Assembly (NCBI RefSeq): GCF_902769175.1
Contig: NZ_CACXNW010000013.1
Coordinates: 1 to 64,000 of the forward strand
From: an uncultured Methanobrevibacter sp.
Lineage (GTDB): Archaea; Methanobacteriota; Methanobacteria; Methanobacteriales; Methanobacteriaceae
DNA: 64,000 nucleotides
Reading direction: 5' to 3'
The position numbers and the translations under genes are program-made. The notes below the pieces were generated by a model that saw only the letters and a list, made by a program, of their open reading frames with translations, did not search any database and was not told the DNA's origin. The stretch's first letter is position 1. Each line of letters opens with the position of its first letter. Of this stretch, positions 9,902 through 20,201 are shown piece by piece.

Positions 9902-11098
9902 ATGATTAGATGTGTATCTTGTGGAGAAGAATACGAAGATGATGAAGTTATCTACAACTGTAAAAAATGTGGATCTGTTTTAGAAGTGGAAGTGGAAGTT
10001 GATGTTCCAAAATCTACTTTTGAAGGCAGAAGAGATAACTTATGGAAATATAAAGAATGCTTGCCTGTAGATGCAGATAAAAGAGTTTCCTTAGATGAAG
10101 GTGGAACTCCATTTTGCAAATGTGAAAAATTAGGTAAGGAACTTGGAATTGAACTTTATGTAAAAGTAGAAGGATCCAACCCTACTGGCAGTTTTAAGGA
10201 TAGGGGAATGACTATCGGTATGACTAAAGCTATGATGCTTGGTGTAGATACTGTAGGATGCGCTTCTACTGGAAATACTTCAGCTTCACTTGCTGCTTAT
10301 GCTGCAAGAGCTGGACTTAGATGTGCAGTATTCTTGCCTGCAGGTAAAGTTGCATTAGGAAAATTGGCTCAAGCTATGTTCCACGGTGCAGAAGTGTTCT
10401 CCATTAACGGTAACTTTGATGAAGCTTTAGAAGCAATGACCCAACTTGCTCGTGAAAAGCATTTATACTTATTGAATTCAATCAACCCATTCAGACTTGA
10501 AGGACAAAAGACCATCGGTTATGAAATCGTCCACTCATTAGGATGGGAATCTCCTGACAGGATTGTATTGCCTGTAGGAAATGCAGGAAACATTTCAGCT
10601 ATTTGGAAAGGTATCACTGAATTCCACAATGCTGGATTCATGGATGATGTTCCAATGATGGCTGGTATTCAAGCTGAAGGAGCTTGTCCTATTGCAAATG
10701 CATTCAGAGACAAAACTATGGACATGACTCCTGTGGAAAACCCTGAAACCATTGCAACTGCAATCCGTATTGGTGCTCCTGTAAGTGCTATTAAAGCATT
10801 AAGAGTTATTTATGATTCTAATGGTTTAGTTGAAACCGTAACTGATGAAGAAATCCTTGACGCTCAAAAATTGCTTGCAAGAACTGAAGGTGTCGGTGTA
10901 GAGCCAGCATCTGCAGCATCAATTGCAGGTCTTAAGAAATTGGTCGAACAAGGAGATGTAGACAAGGGAGAAAGAGTTGTTTGTGTTGTTACTGGACACT
11001 TGCTTAAAGATCCTAACACAGCTATTGATGCATGTGTTGAACCTGTCCAAGTAGATGCAGACATCAACAAGATTAAAGAGATTTTGCTTAACAAATAA
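9902..11098 (+). CDS. thrC: Threonine synthase
   Basis: Converts O-phosphohomoserine to threonine using pyridoxal phosphate, the last step of threonine synthesis. It is 398 residues long. The N-terminus carries a zinc ribbon, CVSCGEEY with CKKCGS, typical of archaeal ThrC. The PLP lysine lies in GSFKDRGMT (about residue 100). The phosphate-binding asparagine loop is STGNTSASLAAYAARAG, and PVGNAGNISA is a second cofactor loop. The gene stands alone, with a repeat-rich upstream spacer and a two-hairpin element right after the stop codon. Confidence 0.95.
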   Translation: MIRCVSCGEEYEDDEVIYNCKKCGSVLEVEVEVDVPKSTFEGRRDNLWKYKECLPVDADKRVSLDEGGTPFCKCEKLGKELGIELYVKVEGSNPTGSFKDRGMTIGMTKAMMLGVDTVGCASTGNTSASLAAYAARAGLRCAVFLPAGKVALGKLAQAMFHGAEVFSINGNFDEALEAMTQLAREKHLYLLNSINPFRLEGQKTIGYEIVHSLGWESPDRIVLPVGNAGNISAIWKGITEFHNAGFMDDVPMMAGIQAEGACPIANAFRDKTMDMTPVENPETIATAIRIGAPVSAIKALRVIYDSNGLVETVTDEEILDAQKLLARTEGVGVEPASAASIAGLKKLVEQGDVDKGERVVCVVTGHLLKDPNTAIDACVEPVQVDADINKIKEILLNK

Positions 11099-11104
11099 AC
11101 CTCC

Positions 11105-11216
11105 AAGCTTTTTGAGGCTTCGCCTCAAAAACCTTGACCAAAATATTTTATTTTCTGGTTATTTAGTTTTAAACCTTTTGAAAAAATATATTTGATCAAA
11201 CTTTTTAAAAGTTTGG
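11105..11216 (+). repeat. Dispersed two-hairpin element, copy C
   Basis: CAAGC, then a 10-bp stem TTTTTGAGGC/GCCTCAAAAA with loop TTC (11109-11131), the block ACCTTGACCAAAATATT, about 50 variable bases, then the distal palindrome CAAACTTTT/AAAAGTTTG (11197-11215). It is the cleanest full-length copy of the family and begins seven bases after the thrC stop codon. Confidence 0.75.
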
Positions 11217-11719
11217 AAATTTTTTTAGCAATCCTATCTTTTATAAATTTTGATATTTTTATAATATTTTTAACTCTCATTAGGGAGTGTATTTTTCTAT
11301 TTTTTAATATTTTTAAATCTCAATAGAATGTGTATTTTTCTATTTTTTTTTAATATTTTTAACTCTCATAAAGAGTGTATTCCTCTATTTTTTAATATTT
11401 TTCATTGATTTTGTATTATTATTCAATATTTTTAAATCTCATTAGAGAGGATATTTTTCTATTTTTTTTTTAATATTTTTCTTTTATTTTTTGATTTTTT
11501 TAATATTTTTTTATTATTTCTAATTTGTTAGAGTATTCTCTAATGAAATTTTGAAATTTTTTATATTTTTTGTTAAGATTTGATTTCAAAAATAATTAAA
11601 TTTTATTATAAATTATTAAAAGTTTAGTGTAAATGATTTTAAATTTTAAGCATTTTAATAGATATATTTATATATTAAAAAATATACAATTATTATTATA
11701 AAAATTTGAGGTGTTAAAT
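11217..11719. repeat. Spacer with AT-rich tandem repeats and the histone promoter
   Basis: Imperfect units beginning AATATTTTTAACTCTCAT start near 11263, 11306, 11352 and 11424. Each contains a short inverted pair (CTCTCAT...GAGTGT). No gene is seen. A probable TATA box, ATATTTATATATT, lies at 11664-11676, about 45 bases before the histone start. Confidence 0.7.
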
Positions 11720-11917
11720 ATGGAATTACCAATCGCTCCTATAGGAAGAATATTAAAAAATGCTGGTGCTGAAAGAGTAGCTGACGCAGCTAAAGAAGAA
11801 TTAGCTGAAGCAATCGAAGAATACGGAAACGAAATTGCTCAAAAAGCAGTTAACTTTGCACGCCACGCAGGTAGAAAAACTGTAAAAGCTGAAGATATTA
11901 AATTAGCAATTAAATAA
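11720..11917 (+). CDS. Archaeal histone
   Basis: A 65-residue single histone-fold protein that wraps and compacts DNA as dimers and larger stacks. The fold is nearly the whole protein: [18 protein letters not shown] (helix 1), the long central helix [18 protein letters not shown] and C-terminal [19 protein letters not shown], including the DNA-contacting RKTVKAEDI loop. The start is ATG 11720 rather than an earlier GTG, because GAGGTG at 11708-11713 is then correctly placed. Codon use is strongly biased, as in highly expressed genes. Confidence 0.96.
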   Translation: MELPIAPIGRILKNAGAERVADAAKEELAEAIEEYGNEIAQKAVNFARHAGRKTVKAEDIKLAIK

Positions 11918-12666
11918 GATTGCTGTTTTATCTTTTCTTGAGATTTAGATTTAAGTAATTTTTTTACTTATTTCTTTTTCTCATGTCTTTATACGAACTT
12001 ATTTTTTATTTTTTTAGAACTTTTTCTTTTTTCTGATTTCTAAATCATTAGTTTTTTTCTTATTTTAGCCTATTTTCTAATAACATTTATATAGTATAAA
12101 TTATATATTTTATTATGTCTAGTTCTCTAGAATTTATTTCATTAATACTAAATTGAAAAATTTTATATTATTAGCTAATTTTACTTAAACTAATAATATT
12201 CATTGAAAATATTAAACTAGAATAAAAATCTTTTTATGTTTTATTTTAGGCTTTATTATTTAGTGATGTGGATATAATATTTAGAGTTATAGATTAAAAC
12301 TTTAAATCTGTAATTATAATTGAATATTATTTAGCTTGATTCAAGCTAACTTTTTATTATGATATTATATTTAATAAGATTTCATGGATTTTATGTAAAT
12401 ATCATATTTTAAAAAGTTTTATCTATAATTGATTGATATTCGAATAAGGAATATTTGAATTATTATTGATTATATTTTAATATTTAATTGCTTACTGATT
12501 TTACTTATAGTAATTACTTATCCAAAATTGGATCTTGAATGTTTTTACTGTTTTAATTATTATAATTGTATTCTTTATTATTAAATCTAAAAAACTTATA
12601 GATTTATTACAGTTATAATATTTGCCGATGGATGGCAAAAGCCAGATGAAAAAGGAGGTAAATTAT
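11918..12666. other. Gene-free 749-bp AT-rich spacer
   Basis: No coding region or recognisable RNA gene is seen on either strand. Possible TATA-like stretches occur (for example CATTTATATAGTATA near 12085), but they are far from the next gene. The last 45 bases hold the candidate kink-turn described separately. The length is unusual for this genome, so an undetected small RNA is possible. Confidence 0.5.
12623..12648 (+). promoter_or_regulatory. Candidate kink-turn in the L7Ae mRNA leader
   Basis: A 4-bp stem TGGC (12633-12636) and GCCA (12641-12644) with loop AAAA is flanked by GA on its 5' side (12631-12632) and GA on its 3' side (12645-12646). That arrangement gives the tandem sheared G-A/A-G pairs of a kink-turn. 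It lies a few bases upstream of the GGAGG ribosome-binding site of the gene for L7Ae, which is itself a kink-turn-binding protein. The outer stem is weak, so the call is provisional. Confidence 0.45.
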
Positions 12667-13035
12667 ATGGCAAACATTTATGTAAAATTTGACACACCTG
12701 AAGAAATCGCTAACAAAGCAGAAGAAGCTTTAGAAGTAGCACAAAATACTGGTAAAGTAGCAAAAGGAACTAACGAAGTAACCAAATTTATCGAAAGAGG
12801 AAACGCAGCTTTAGTCGTTATCGCAGAAGATGTTGATCCTGCTGAAATCGTTGCACACATTCCTGTTCTCGCTGAAGAAAAAGAAATTCCTTACGTATAC
12901 TTAGCAACCAAAGACAAAGTTGGTGCAGCTGCTGGTTTAAGTGTTGGAACTGCTTCCGCTTGTATTGTAGATGCTGGAGATGCTGCTGACTTAGTAGCAG
13001 AAGTTGTTGAAAAAGTAGCAGAACTTAAAGAATAA
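12667..13035 (+). CDS. rpl7ae: Ribosomal protein L7Ae, kink-turn binding
   Basis: A 122-residue L7Ae/L30e-family protein that binds kink-turns in 23S rRNA, box C/D and H/ACA guide RNAs and archaeal RNase P. Family motifs are [34 protein letters not shown] and the [12 protein letters not shown] loop. The start is ATG 12667, with a strong GGAGGT upstream; the frame is open to 12622, but that extension lacks homology. It heads the cluster rpl7ae-rps28e-rpl24e-ndk, a usual archaeal order. A possible autoregulatory kink-turn precedes it. Confidence 0.96.
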   Translation: MANIYVKFDTPEEIANKAEEALEVAQNTGKVAKGTNEVTKFIERGNAALVVIAEDVDPAEIVAHIPVLAEEKEIPYVYLATKDKVGAAAGLSVGTASACIVDAGDAADLVAEVVEKVAELKE

Positions 13036-13086
13036 GTATTGCGCCTTAGAAGATACATATCTTCAATATAATTAACAGGTGATAAT

Positions 13087-13293
13087 ATGGAAGAAGGAAG
13101 TCCAGCAGAAGTTATTGAAGTTCTAAACAGAACTGGTATGACTGGAGAAATCATGCAAGTAAAATGCAGAATTCTCGATGGAAGAGATAAAGGAAGAATT
13201 TTAACAAGAAATATCATGGGTCCTGTACGTGAAGGCGATATTTTAATGTTACTCGACACAATCAGAGAAGCTAAGGAGATTAGAACTCCTTAA
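13087..13293 (+). CDS. rps28e: Ribosomal protein S28e
   Basis: A 68-residue small-subunit protein with an OB fold. [20 protein letters not shown] and the C-terminal [17 protein letters not shown] stretch are diagnostic, and the length matches the family. It begins 51 bp after rpl7ae with AGGTG upstream, and is followed after 48 bp by rpl24e, so it is probably in the same transcript. Confidence 0.96.
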   Translation: MEEGSPAEVIEVLNRTGMTGEIMQVKCRILDGRDKGRILTRNIMGPVREGDILMLLDTIREAKEIRTP

Positions 13294-13341
13294 TAACATA
13301 AGTTATTATAGGCTTATCTTATTTAAAGAAGGTGTTTTAAC

Positions 13342-13503
13342 ATGAGAACTTGTTCATTCTGTGGTAAAGAAATAGAAGAAGGTACCGGTAAAATGTACGT
13401 AAAAAAAGACGGTTCTATCTATTTCTTCTGTAGTAGTAAATGTGAAAAAAATATGATTAAACTTGGCAGAGTTCCAAGAAAAGTAAAATGGGTTAAACAA
13501 TGA
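13342..13503 (+). CDS. rpl24e: Ribosomal protein L24e
   Basis: A 53-residue large-subunit zinc protein. It starts [16 protein letters not shown] and continues to [12 protein letters not shown], giving the C-x2-C...C-x3-C zinc site, and ends [15 protein letters not shown] precedes the ATG. Its stop codon overlaps the ndk start codon (ATGA at 13500-13503), which indicates translational coupling. Confidence 0.95.
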   Translation: MRTCSFCGKEIEEGTGKMYVKKDGSIYFFCSSKCEKNMIKLGRVPRKVKWVKQ

Positions 13504-13952
13504 TTGAAAGAAGCTTTGTTATGATGAAACCTGATGCGGTATCTAGACGTTTAATGGGTCAAGTTTTAAGCCGTTTTGAAGCTAAAGGTCTCAAAATCGT
13601 AGCTATGAAATTAAGACAAATTGACGAAGATTTAGCAAAAGAACATTATGGAGAACACTCCGAAAAACCATTTTTCAACGGTTTAGTTGAATATATCACT
13701 TCCGCTCCAACTTTAACTATGGTTATTGAAGGAGACGATGCAATTTCTGTAATCAGAAAAATGGTAGGAGCTACTAATCCTAAAGAAGCAGATGTAGGAA
13801 CCATTAGAGGAGATTTCGGTATGGGTACCGGAAGAAACATTATTCACGCATCTGATGCACCTGAATCTGCAAAAAGAGAAATTGCTCTTTTCTTTGATGA
13901 AGAAGAAATTTGTGATTATTCTATGTCTGATAACGCTTGGATTTACGAATAG
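13500..13952 (+). CDS. ndk: Nucleoside diphosphate kinase
   Basis: Transfers the gamma-phosphate from ATP to other nucleoside diphosphates through a phosphohistidine. The 150-residue length is normal. It opens [14 protein letters not shown], and the active-site His lies in [16 protein letters not shown]. The ATG overlaps the rpl24e stop codon. Linkage to ribosomal protein genes and infB is the common archaeal arrangement. Confidence 0.96.
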   Translation: MIERSFVMMKPDAVSRRLMGQVLSRFEAKGLKIVAMKLRQIDEDLAKEHYGEHSEKPFFNGLVEYITSAPTLTMVIEGDDAISVIRKMVGATNPKEADVGTIRGDFGMGTGRNIIHASDAPESAKREIALFFDEEEICDYSMSDNAWIYE

Positions 13953-14130
13953 ATTCAATATCAATCAATATTAAGTTTATTGAATTTTAAATTCGTTGTC
14001 TATAATCATTAGTTATATTAACCTATTGGCTTTAAGTAAAATTGGCTTATTGTGGCTTTTATATTGATTAAAATTATTATTGTTTAATTATTGTTTAAAT
14101 TTATGAATTATTTAATGTGAGTGGAGTAAA

Positions 14131-15918
14131 ATGAAGATAAGATCCCCAATTGTATCTGTTTTAGGTCATGTAGACCATGGTAAAACTACCTTATTGGATT
14201 ATATCAGAGGAAGTACTGTTGCTGATAGAGAAGCAGGCGGTATTACCCAGCATATAGGTGCTACTGAAATACCAATAGATACAATAAATGACATTTGCGG
14301 TGATTTCATAGCTCGTTTATCAATTAAAAATACAATTCCAGGTTTATTTTTTGTAGATACTCCAGGGCATGCAGCATTTACATCACTTCGTAAACGTGGT
14401 GGAGCTTTAGCGGATTTAGCTATTTTAATTGTTGACATCAATGAGGGATTCAAGCCTCAAACATATGAAGCAATTAATATCCTAAAGATGTATAAGACTC
14501 CGTTTATTGTAGTAGCAAATAAAATTGATAGAATCTTTGGATGGGATATTCATGAAGGAGCTTCATTTATGGAAAGCTTTAAACAGCAAGCTCCAAGTGT
14601 ACAAACCGAATTGGATTTAAAGGTTTACGAGCTTGTTGGAAAATTGCATGAAGAAGGATTCCAATCTGAAAGATTTGACAGAGTAAGTGATTTTGCAAGC
14701 CAAATTACAATCATTCCATTTTGTGCAAAGTCTGGTGAAGGTATTATTGAGCTTATTGCCATGTTGCTTGGTCTTGCTCAGGAATATTTAACCGAACAAT
14801 TGGAAATCCATGAAGATGCTCCTGCTAAAGGAACTGTCTTGGAAGTTAAGGAAGAAACCGGTCTTGGCGTAACTGTCGATAGTATTATCTATGATGGTGT
14901 GCTAAGAGATGGTGATGAGATTGCTTTAATGGATGCAAGCAATGTTGTAAAGACCAAAATCAGATCCATTTTAAAACCTCTCCCTCTTGAAGAGATGAGG
15001 GAATCCAAAAACAGATTCCAAAAGGTCGATGAGGTTGTTGCAGCAGCAGGTATCAAGATAGCAGCTCCAGGCCTTGATGATGTTGTTTCCGGTTCTCCTC
15101 TAAGAGTCTTGAATGACGAGGAAGATGTGGAGGCAGAATTGTTGAAGGAATTGGAAGACATTACTGTTGATACTGATGATGAAGGTTTGTTTGTTAAGGC
15201 TGATACATTAGGATCACTTGAAGCGGTTGTTCACTTGCTTAAGGAAATGGAGATTCCAATCAGGTCTGCTGAAATTGGAGATGTAAATAAGAGGGATGTT
15301 ATCGATGCCTCTATTGCAAAGGATGAAAACATTGAGCATGGTGTTATCATAGCATTCAATGTAAAGGTACATCCTAAAGCTGAAACTGATTTAAATAATT
15401 CTGGCGTTAAGCTCTTTAAGGGTGATGTGATTTACCAAATAACTGAAGATTATGAAGCTTGGGTTCAAGAAAGAAAAGAAGCTCAGAAAAAGCAATGGCT
15501 TGAAGCTATCATTAAGCCTGCTAAATTCATGATTCTTCCAAAACTAATATTCAGGCAAAGCAAACCTGCCATTTGTGGTATTGAGGTTGAAGCAGGAACT
15601 GTAAAGCACGGCTATGCTTTAATGAATGCAAATGGAGACTATGTAGGTACAATTGCCAGTATGGAAGACAAAGGTGAAACATTGCCTGCAATTTCCAGAG
15701 GTCAAAGAGTTGCTATGGCTATTGATGATGCTGTAGCAGGAAAGGACTTTGAGGAAGGGGATACCTTATATGTGGATATTCCTGAAAAGCATTATAAAAT
15801 ATTGGAAAGAGAGTTTAAGGATAAATTAAACGAAGATGAATTCATGGCCCTTGATGAGATCCTTGAGATTAAACGTAGAAACGATAGGAACTGGGGTAAA
15901 TTCGGTCTTTTTGAATAA
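14131..15918 (+). CDS. infB: Translation initiation factor aIF5B (IF-2 homologue)
   Basis: A GTPase that promotes subunit joining and initiator-tRNA placement. It is 595 residues long. The G domain holds G1 [10 protein letters not shown]3 DTPGHAAF, G4 NKID and G5 CAKSGEG. Domain II begins near residue 230 ([18 protein letters not shown]), domain III near 330, and the C-terminal tRNA-binding beta-barrel follows. The G1 motif starts within 15 residues of the N-terminus, as in archaeal forms. GTGGAG lies upstream of ATG 14131. Confidence 0.96.
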   Translation: MKIRSPIVSVLGHVDHGKTTLLDYIRGSTVADREAGGITQHIGATEIPIDTINDICGDFIARLSIKNTIPGLFFVDTPGHAAFTSLRKRGGALADLAILIVDINEGFKPQTYEAINILKMYKTPFIVVANKIDRIFGWDIHEGASFMESFKQQAPSVQTELDLKVYELVGKLHEEGFQSERFDRVSDFASQITIIPFCAKSGEGIIELIAMLLGLAQEYLTEQLEIHEDAPAKGTVLEVKEETGLGVTVDSIIYDGVLRDGDEIALMDASNVVKTKIRSILKPLPLEEMRESKNRFQKVDEVVAAAGIKIAAPGLDDVVSGSPLRVLNDEEDVEAELLKELEDITVDTDDEGLFVKADTLGSLEAVVHLLKEMEIPIRSAEIGDVNKRDVIDASIAKDENIEHGVIIAFNVKVHPKAETDLNNSGVKLFKGDVIYQITEDYEAWVQERKEAQKKQWLEAIIKPAKFMILPKLIFRQSKPAICGIEVEAGTVKHGYALMNANGDYVGTIASMEDKGETLPAISRGQRVAMAIDDAVAGKDFEEGDTLYVDIPEKHYKILEREFKDKLNEDEFMALDEILEIKRRNDRNWGKFGLFE

Positions 15919-15947
15919 TGATTCAAATCATTGATTCAATAGATTAT

Positions 15948-16030
15948 GTTAATGGTGATTAAGCAATTCATTTAAAATCGTTTGATGTATTTTTCGGTTA
16001 ATGGTGATTAAGCAATTCATTTAAAATCGT
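15948..16030. repeat. 34-bp direct repeat before rps6e
   Basis: Two identical 34-bp copies (GTTAATGGTGATTAAGCAAT followed by TCATTTAAAATCGT) occupy 15948-15981 and 15997-16030, a period of 49 bp. They lie between infB and rps6e. No gene is present in the 201-bp spacer. Confidence 0.85.
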
Positions 16031-16119
16031 GATATATTATTTCACATATTTTAAGATTATAGAATAAATACTAGAGATTAAGGGAGATTAAATTCCTAAA
16101 AACAAAAGGAGGAATTTTA

Positions 16120-16512
16120 TTGGCATTTAAAGTTGTTGTATCTGAAAAAGAATTAAGTTATCAAATAGAAGTTGATGATGCAAAACAATTAAACGGCTTA
16201 AAAATCGGTGAAGAATTTGATGGTCAAATCGTTGGATTAGATGGCTACACCTTAAAAATAACTGGTGGTAGTGACAAAAACGGTTTCGTTATGAAAAAAG
16301 ACGTTGATGGTCCTAGAAGAATCAAAAGTCTCTTAACCGGTGGAGTAGGCTACAATCCTAAAGTTGATGGTGTTAAAAGAAGAAAAACTGTCAGAGGAAA
16401 CACTGTCTCTGAAGATATTGTTCAAATCAACACTATTGTTACTAAAGCAGGTAGCAAATCTATAAATGATATCTTAAACCCTGAAGAAGAAGCAGGGGAA
16501 GCAGAAGAATAA
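16120..16512 (+). CDS. rps6e: Ribosomal protein S6e
   Basis: A 130-residue small-subunit protein. Family motifs are LNGLKIGEEFDGQIVGLDGY, KITGGSDKNGFVMKKDV and RRKTVRGNTVSEDIVQINT. The C-terminus is a short acidic tail. The start is TTG 16120; AGGAGG lies about ten bases upstream and there is no better ATG. It is followed by a 483-bp spacer and then aIF2-gamma, a normal archaeal neighbour. Confidence 0.95.
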   Translation: MAFKVVVSEKELSYQIEVDDAKQLNGLKIGEEFDGQIVGLDGYTLKITGGSDKNGFVMKKDVDGPRRIKSLLTGGVGYNPKVDGVKRRKTVRGNTVSEDIVQINTIVTKAGSKSINDILNPEEEAGEAEE

Positions 16513-16995
16513 TTAGATAATTGTTGTCTGATTTAAATTCTTAGGAATTTCAGATATTAAGTGATTAATGAAATTTATAATGAAATTTATTTTCATTATT
16601 ATTTTTCGTTTTTTCATTTAATATTCTAATATTATATTTTTATTATTTAAAAAATTCAAATTTATTTATTATATTTTATTATTTCAAAATTTAAGGCATA
16701 AATCATTTAAATCATGTTTATATTAATATTGAATTATAAATGTGATTTTAATTAAGGAAAAAACGTTATTCATAAGTATAATTCAATATTAATATGAATT
16801 TATTTATTAGATTTTTATTAATTGTTATCTATTGATTGAATTAGGATAATTTAACTTATCTGATGTTCATTCAATTAATTTATTATTTAATATTCGATTA
16901 TGTTTATTATTTAATTCAAAAATTTATTATTTAATATTCGATTATGTTTATTATTTAATTCAAAAATTTATTTAAAAAAATTAAAGGTGTAATCT
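16513..16995. repeat. Gene-free spacer with perfect 44-bp tandem duplication
   Basis: 16877-16920 and 16921-16964 are identical 44-bp copies (AATTTATTATTTAATATTCG and onward). The rest is low-complexity AT sequence. No gene or RNA is seen. AAAGGTG before GTG 16996 is the ribosome-binding site of the next gene. Confidence 0.8.
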
Positions 16996-18219
16996 GTGAA
17001 AGTACAATCTGATGTTAACATAGGACTTGTGGGCCATGTCGATCACGGAAAAACAACACTTACTAAAGCATTATCTGGTGTATGGACAGATACTCACAGT
17101 GAAGAAACAAAAAGAGGTATCTCTATTCGTTTAGGATATGCTGACATTGAATTTAGAAAATGTCCTAAATGTGAAGAGCCTTTATGCTACACTACCAAGG
17201 ATGTTTGTGAACATTGTGGAAGCGAAACAGAAGTAATTAGAAAAGTGTCATTTGTAGATGCTCCAGGACACGAAACCTTAATGGCAACCATGTTATCTGG
17301 TGCAGCAATCATGGATGGTGCTGTTTTAGTTATTGCAGCTAACGAAGAATGTCCACAGCCACAAACCAAAGAACACTTAATGGCACTTGATGTTATTGGT
17401 GTTAAGGATGTAGTTGTAGTTCAAAATAAGGTGGATATTGTTCCTAGAGAAAGAGCTATTGAGAGTTACAATGAAATTAAAGAATTTGTAAAAGGTACTT
17501 GTGCAGAAGATGCGCCAATCATACCAGTATCTGCTCAACAAGGAGCTAATATCGATATACTCATTAAAGCTATCAATGATAAAATCATTACACCGGAAAA
17601 AGACTTGGAAAAACCTGCTAAAATGCATGTAGCTAGATCTTTTGATATTAATAAACCTGGTTCCCATCCTAAAAAGATTAAAGGTGGAGTAATCGGTGGA
17701 AGTTTAGTTCAAGGAACTCTTAAATTAGGAGACATCATTGAAATTAGACCTGGAATTAATATCAAGGAAAGCAAACAGAACAAATGGATGAGCTTAACTT
17801 CTGAAATCATCGGCTTGGAAGTTGGTGGAGAATCTGTTGAAGAGGTAGGACCTGGCGGTCTTATTGGTGTAGCTACTAAATTAGACCCTGCATTAACTAA
17901 AGCAGATTCATTGTCTGGTTCTGTTGCTGGTGCTGAAGGCACTTTGCCTGACGTATTGCATAGCTTTGATATGAAAACTGAACTTTTGGAACGTGTTGTA
18001 GGAACTAAAGATGAAAGAAAAGTGGATCCAATTAAAATCAAAGAACCTTTAATGATTAACTGTGGTACAACCACTACCATTGGTGTAGTAACCAAAGTTA
18101 AGAAGAATGTCAGCGTTGCATTGAAATTACCTGTATGTGCAGATAAAGGTGACAGAGTCGCTTTATCCCGTAGAGTAGGTACACGTTGGAGATTAATTGG
18201 ATTTGGTATTATTCAATAA
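16996..18219 (+). CDS. eif2g: Translation initiation factor aIF2 gamma subunit
   Basis: The GTPase core of aIF2, which brings initiator Met-tRNA to the ribosome. It is 407 residues long. The G domain holds [14 protein letters not shown], switch I with [11 protein letters not shown], a four-Cys zinc knuckle CPKCEEPL...CEHCGSE (about 56-77), [10 protein letters not shown] and NKVD. Two beta-barrel domains follow ([35 protein letters not shown]). The start is GTG 16996. The PIN-domain gene downstream is its usual archaeal partner. Confidence 0.97.
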   Translation: MKVQSDVNIGLVGHVDHGKTTLTKALSGVWTDTHSEETKRGISIRLGYADIEFRKCPKCEEPLCYTTKDVCEHCGSETEVIRKVSFVDAPGHETLMATMLSGAAIMDGAVLVIAANEECPQPQTKEHLMALDVIGVKDVVVVQNKVDIVPRERAIESYNEIKEFVKGTCAEDAPIIPVSAQQGANIDILIKAINDKIITPEKDLEKPAKMHVARSFDINKPGSHPKKIKGGVIGGSLVQGTLKLGDIIEIRPGINIKESKQNKWMSLTSEIIGLEVGGESVEEVGPGGLIGVATKLDPALTKADSLSGSVAGAEGTLPDVLHSFDMKTELLERVVGTKDERKVDPIKIKEPLMINCGTTTTIGVVTKVKKNVSVALKLPVCADKGDRVALSRRVGTRWRLIGFGIIQ

Positions 18220-18261
18220 ATGATTAATAAGCGAATTGTTTAATTTGTTTATATAGGGTTT

Positions 18262-18366
18262 TGCATATTGTATTTTGCACATTATATTTGCATATTGTAT
18301 TTTACAATTATATTTTACAATTATATTTTACAATTATATTTTGCACATTATATTTGCATATTGTAT
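18262..18366. repeat. Nested short tandem repeats
   Basis: The 27-base string TTTGCACATTATATTTGCAT plus ATTGTAT occurs at about 18274-18300 and again, nearly complete, at 18340-18365. Between them TTTACAATTATAT is repeated three times with a 14-bp period. The array lies between aIF2-gamma and the PIN gene. Confidence 0.75.
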
Positions 18367-18437
18367 AAATCCTTTTTATTTAATTATTGGATTGCTAAAG
18401 AACTTATCTATTAAATTAATTAGTTAACTGTGATAGC

Positions 18438-18842
18438 ATGGAATCTGAGGATAAAAGAGAGGTATTCATTGATACTAACTTTTTTATGATTCCTTTTCAA
18501 TTCAATGTGGATATTTTAGAAGAGTTTAAAAGAATCTTGCCTAATTACCATTTGGTTACAACAACTTTTCTTATCAATGAGCTTAAGGGCTTAAAGAACA
18601 ATAGCAAAGGTAAGGTAAGGTTAGCTGCAGGCTTAGGCTTGAAAATCGCTCAGTCTGAAGAGATTGAAATTAGAGAGATTCCTCTAAATGACAATGAATC
18701 AGTTGATGATGCATTGGTAAGGGTTTCTAAAGTATTGGCAACAAATGATGCTAATTTAAGAAAAAAAGCTAAGAAAAAAGGAATTGCATTAGTTATATTA
18801 AGGCAAAAGAAATATCTTGCAGTTGAAGGTTATCCTGTTTAA
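18438..18842 (+). CDS. PIN-domain ribonuclease, FCF1/Utp24-like
   Basis: A 134-residue PIN domain. The acidic metal-binding residues sit in FIDTNFFMIP, the Glu of LINELKGL, the Asp pair of SVDDALV and Asp of ATNDANLRKKAKKKG. The sequence and its position after aIF2-gamma fit the archaeal FCF1-like family, related to eukaryotic rRNA-processing nucleases, so a role in rRNA maturation is likely. A free VapC-type toxin is less likely, as no antitoxin gene lies beside it. Confidence 0.85.
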   Translation: MESEDKREVFIDTNFFMIPFQFNVDILEEFKRILPNYHLVTTTFLINELKGLKNNSKGKVRLAAGLGLKIAQSEEIEIREIPLNDNESVDDALVRVSKVLATNDANLRKKAKKKGIALVILRQKKYLAVEGYPV

Positions 18843-19208
18843 TTATTTAATTATCAGATTTAGTTTAATTATTTGATTATTAGATTTGGTTTAATTATTT
18901 AATTTTCAGATTTGGTTTAATAATTTGATTATTAGATTTGGTTTAATTATTTAATAATCAAATTTAGTTTAATTATTTAATTATAGATTATAATTAACTT
19001 TAAATACTATCTTTATTATAATTCTAATTAATATTCATTATTTCATAAAAAATTAGATAAATTATTTTTTATTTAATTTATTAATTTATTTAATTTGTTT
19101 AATTAAATTTGACTTAAAAATTTAAAGAATTTTAAATGAATAGATTTAATTGCTTTATTTAAAAATTAACTTATAAAATTTAAATTTCACTAAAAACGAG
19201 GGATTATT
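18843..19208. repeat. Gene-free spacer with 26-bp tandem repeat
   Basis: A 26-bp unit built on AGATTTGGTTTAATTATTTG is repeated about five times from the PIN gene's stop codon to about 18985. The rest is AT-rich sequence without a gene. GAGGGA at about 19199 precedes the TTG start of rpoE. Confidence 0.8.
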
Positions 19209-19790
19209 TTGTATTACATGACAACTATTGAGGGAACTGTAAGAATCCCACCTTACAGATTCGACGAACCTCTTGAAGATGTGGCTATTGAAACTTTAAA
19301 TGAAGAGTACGTTGGTCAACTTGATAAAAATTTAGGTTTGATGGTCGGTGCTTTCAGCATTGAAGAAATCGGTGAAGGAGTGCTTATTATGGGTGATGGT
19401 GCTGCTTACCACAATGTTGTATTCAATGCAATTTTCTTTAAGCCAGAACAACAGGAAATTGTTGAAGGGGAAGTTACTGATATTACTGAATTTGGTGCAT
19501 TTGTAAGAATTGGACCAATGGAAGGTCTTGTACACGTTTCTCAAGTAACTGATGATTATATTAATTATGACCCTAGAAACGCTTCTCTTTTAGGAAACGA
19601 ATCTAAAAAGATCTTAACTGAAGGAGACAAAGTCAGAGCAAGAATCGTCACTTTAAGTCTCAAAGGAAAAACCATTAAGGAATCTAAAATTGGTCTTACC
19701 ATGAGACAGCCTAACTTAGGTAAATTCGAGTGGATTCAAGCTGATAAAAACAGAGCTAAAGAAAAAGGAATGGCTAAGGTGGAAGAATAA
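19209..19790 (+). CDS. rpoE: DNA-directed RNA polymerase subunit E' (Rpb7-like)
   Basis: With RpoF this forms the stalk of archaeal RNA polymerase, which binds nascent RNA. It is 193 residues long. The N-terminal RNP-like tip domain is about 1-80, with [18 protein letters not shown]. The S1/OB domain is about 82-165, with [20 protein letters not shown] and EGLVHVSQV. The end [13 protein letters not shown] is typical. TTG 19209 gives MYYMTTI, matching the start of homologues better than ATG 19218. The stop codon overlaps the spt4 start. Confidence 0.96.
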   Translation: MYYMTTIEGTVRIPPYRFDEPLEDVAIETLNEEYVGQLDKNLGLMVGAFSIEEIGEGVLIMGDGAAYHNVVFNAIFFKPEQQEIVEGEVTDITEFGAFVRIGPMEGLVHVSQVTDDYINYDPRNASLLGNESKKILTEGDKVRARIVTLSLKGKTIKESKIGLTMRQPNLGKFEWIQADKNRAKEKGMAKVEE

Positions 19791-19966
19791 TGAAAGCTTG
19801 TACACACTGTAGTTTATTGACTGAAAAGGAACAATGTCCTGAATGTAAAAACCCTACTTCTAACAATTGGAGTGGACTTTTAATAATCACTGATCCTGAA
19901 GAATCTGAAGTTGCTCGAGAATTAGGCATTACAAAACCAGGTGAATATGCTTTAAGAGTAAGATAA
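19790..19966 (+). CDS. spt4: Transcription elongation factor Spt4 (RNA polymerase subunit E'')
   Basis: A 58-residue zinc protein that pairs with Spt5 as a processivity factor. It shows CTHCSLLTEKEQCPECKN, a C-x2-C...C-x2-C zinc site, then NWSGLLIITDPEESEVARELGI and a short end. The ATG shares its A with the rpoE stop codon (TAATG), so translation is coupled. Confidence 0.95.
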   Translation: MKACTHCSLLTEKEQCPECKNPTSNNWSGLLIITDPEESEVARELGITKPGEYALRVR

Positions 19967-20201
19967 TTGTTTTTCTTACTTTTCTTTTTTTACTTTCTTT
20001 ATTACTTTCCTTTTAATTTTTAATTAATTTATTATTTATTTAATTATTTTTTTAGTTATTTTACTATTTTTTTAATTTTAATTATTTTTTAATCTTTTTC
20101 AAAAAGTATAAATATTAACTAATTAAACTTATATTTATTGAATGTTTTATTGAAATTAAAATAATTTATTAAATGTTCATTTATTTATATGGGGAATTCT
20201 G

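Noticed and set aside
11918-12622. A possible RNA gene in the long spacer before L7Ae
   Set aside because: No GC-rich island, tRNA-like fold or conserved RNA motif could be found by eye. It is left as an unexplained spacer.
18438-18842. VapC toxin of a toxin-antitoxin pair
   Set aside because: No antitoxin gene adjoins, and the sequence and its position after aIF2-gamma fit the conserved FCF1-like PIN protein.
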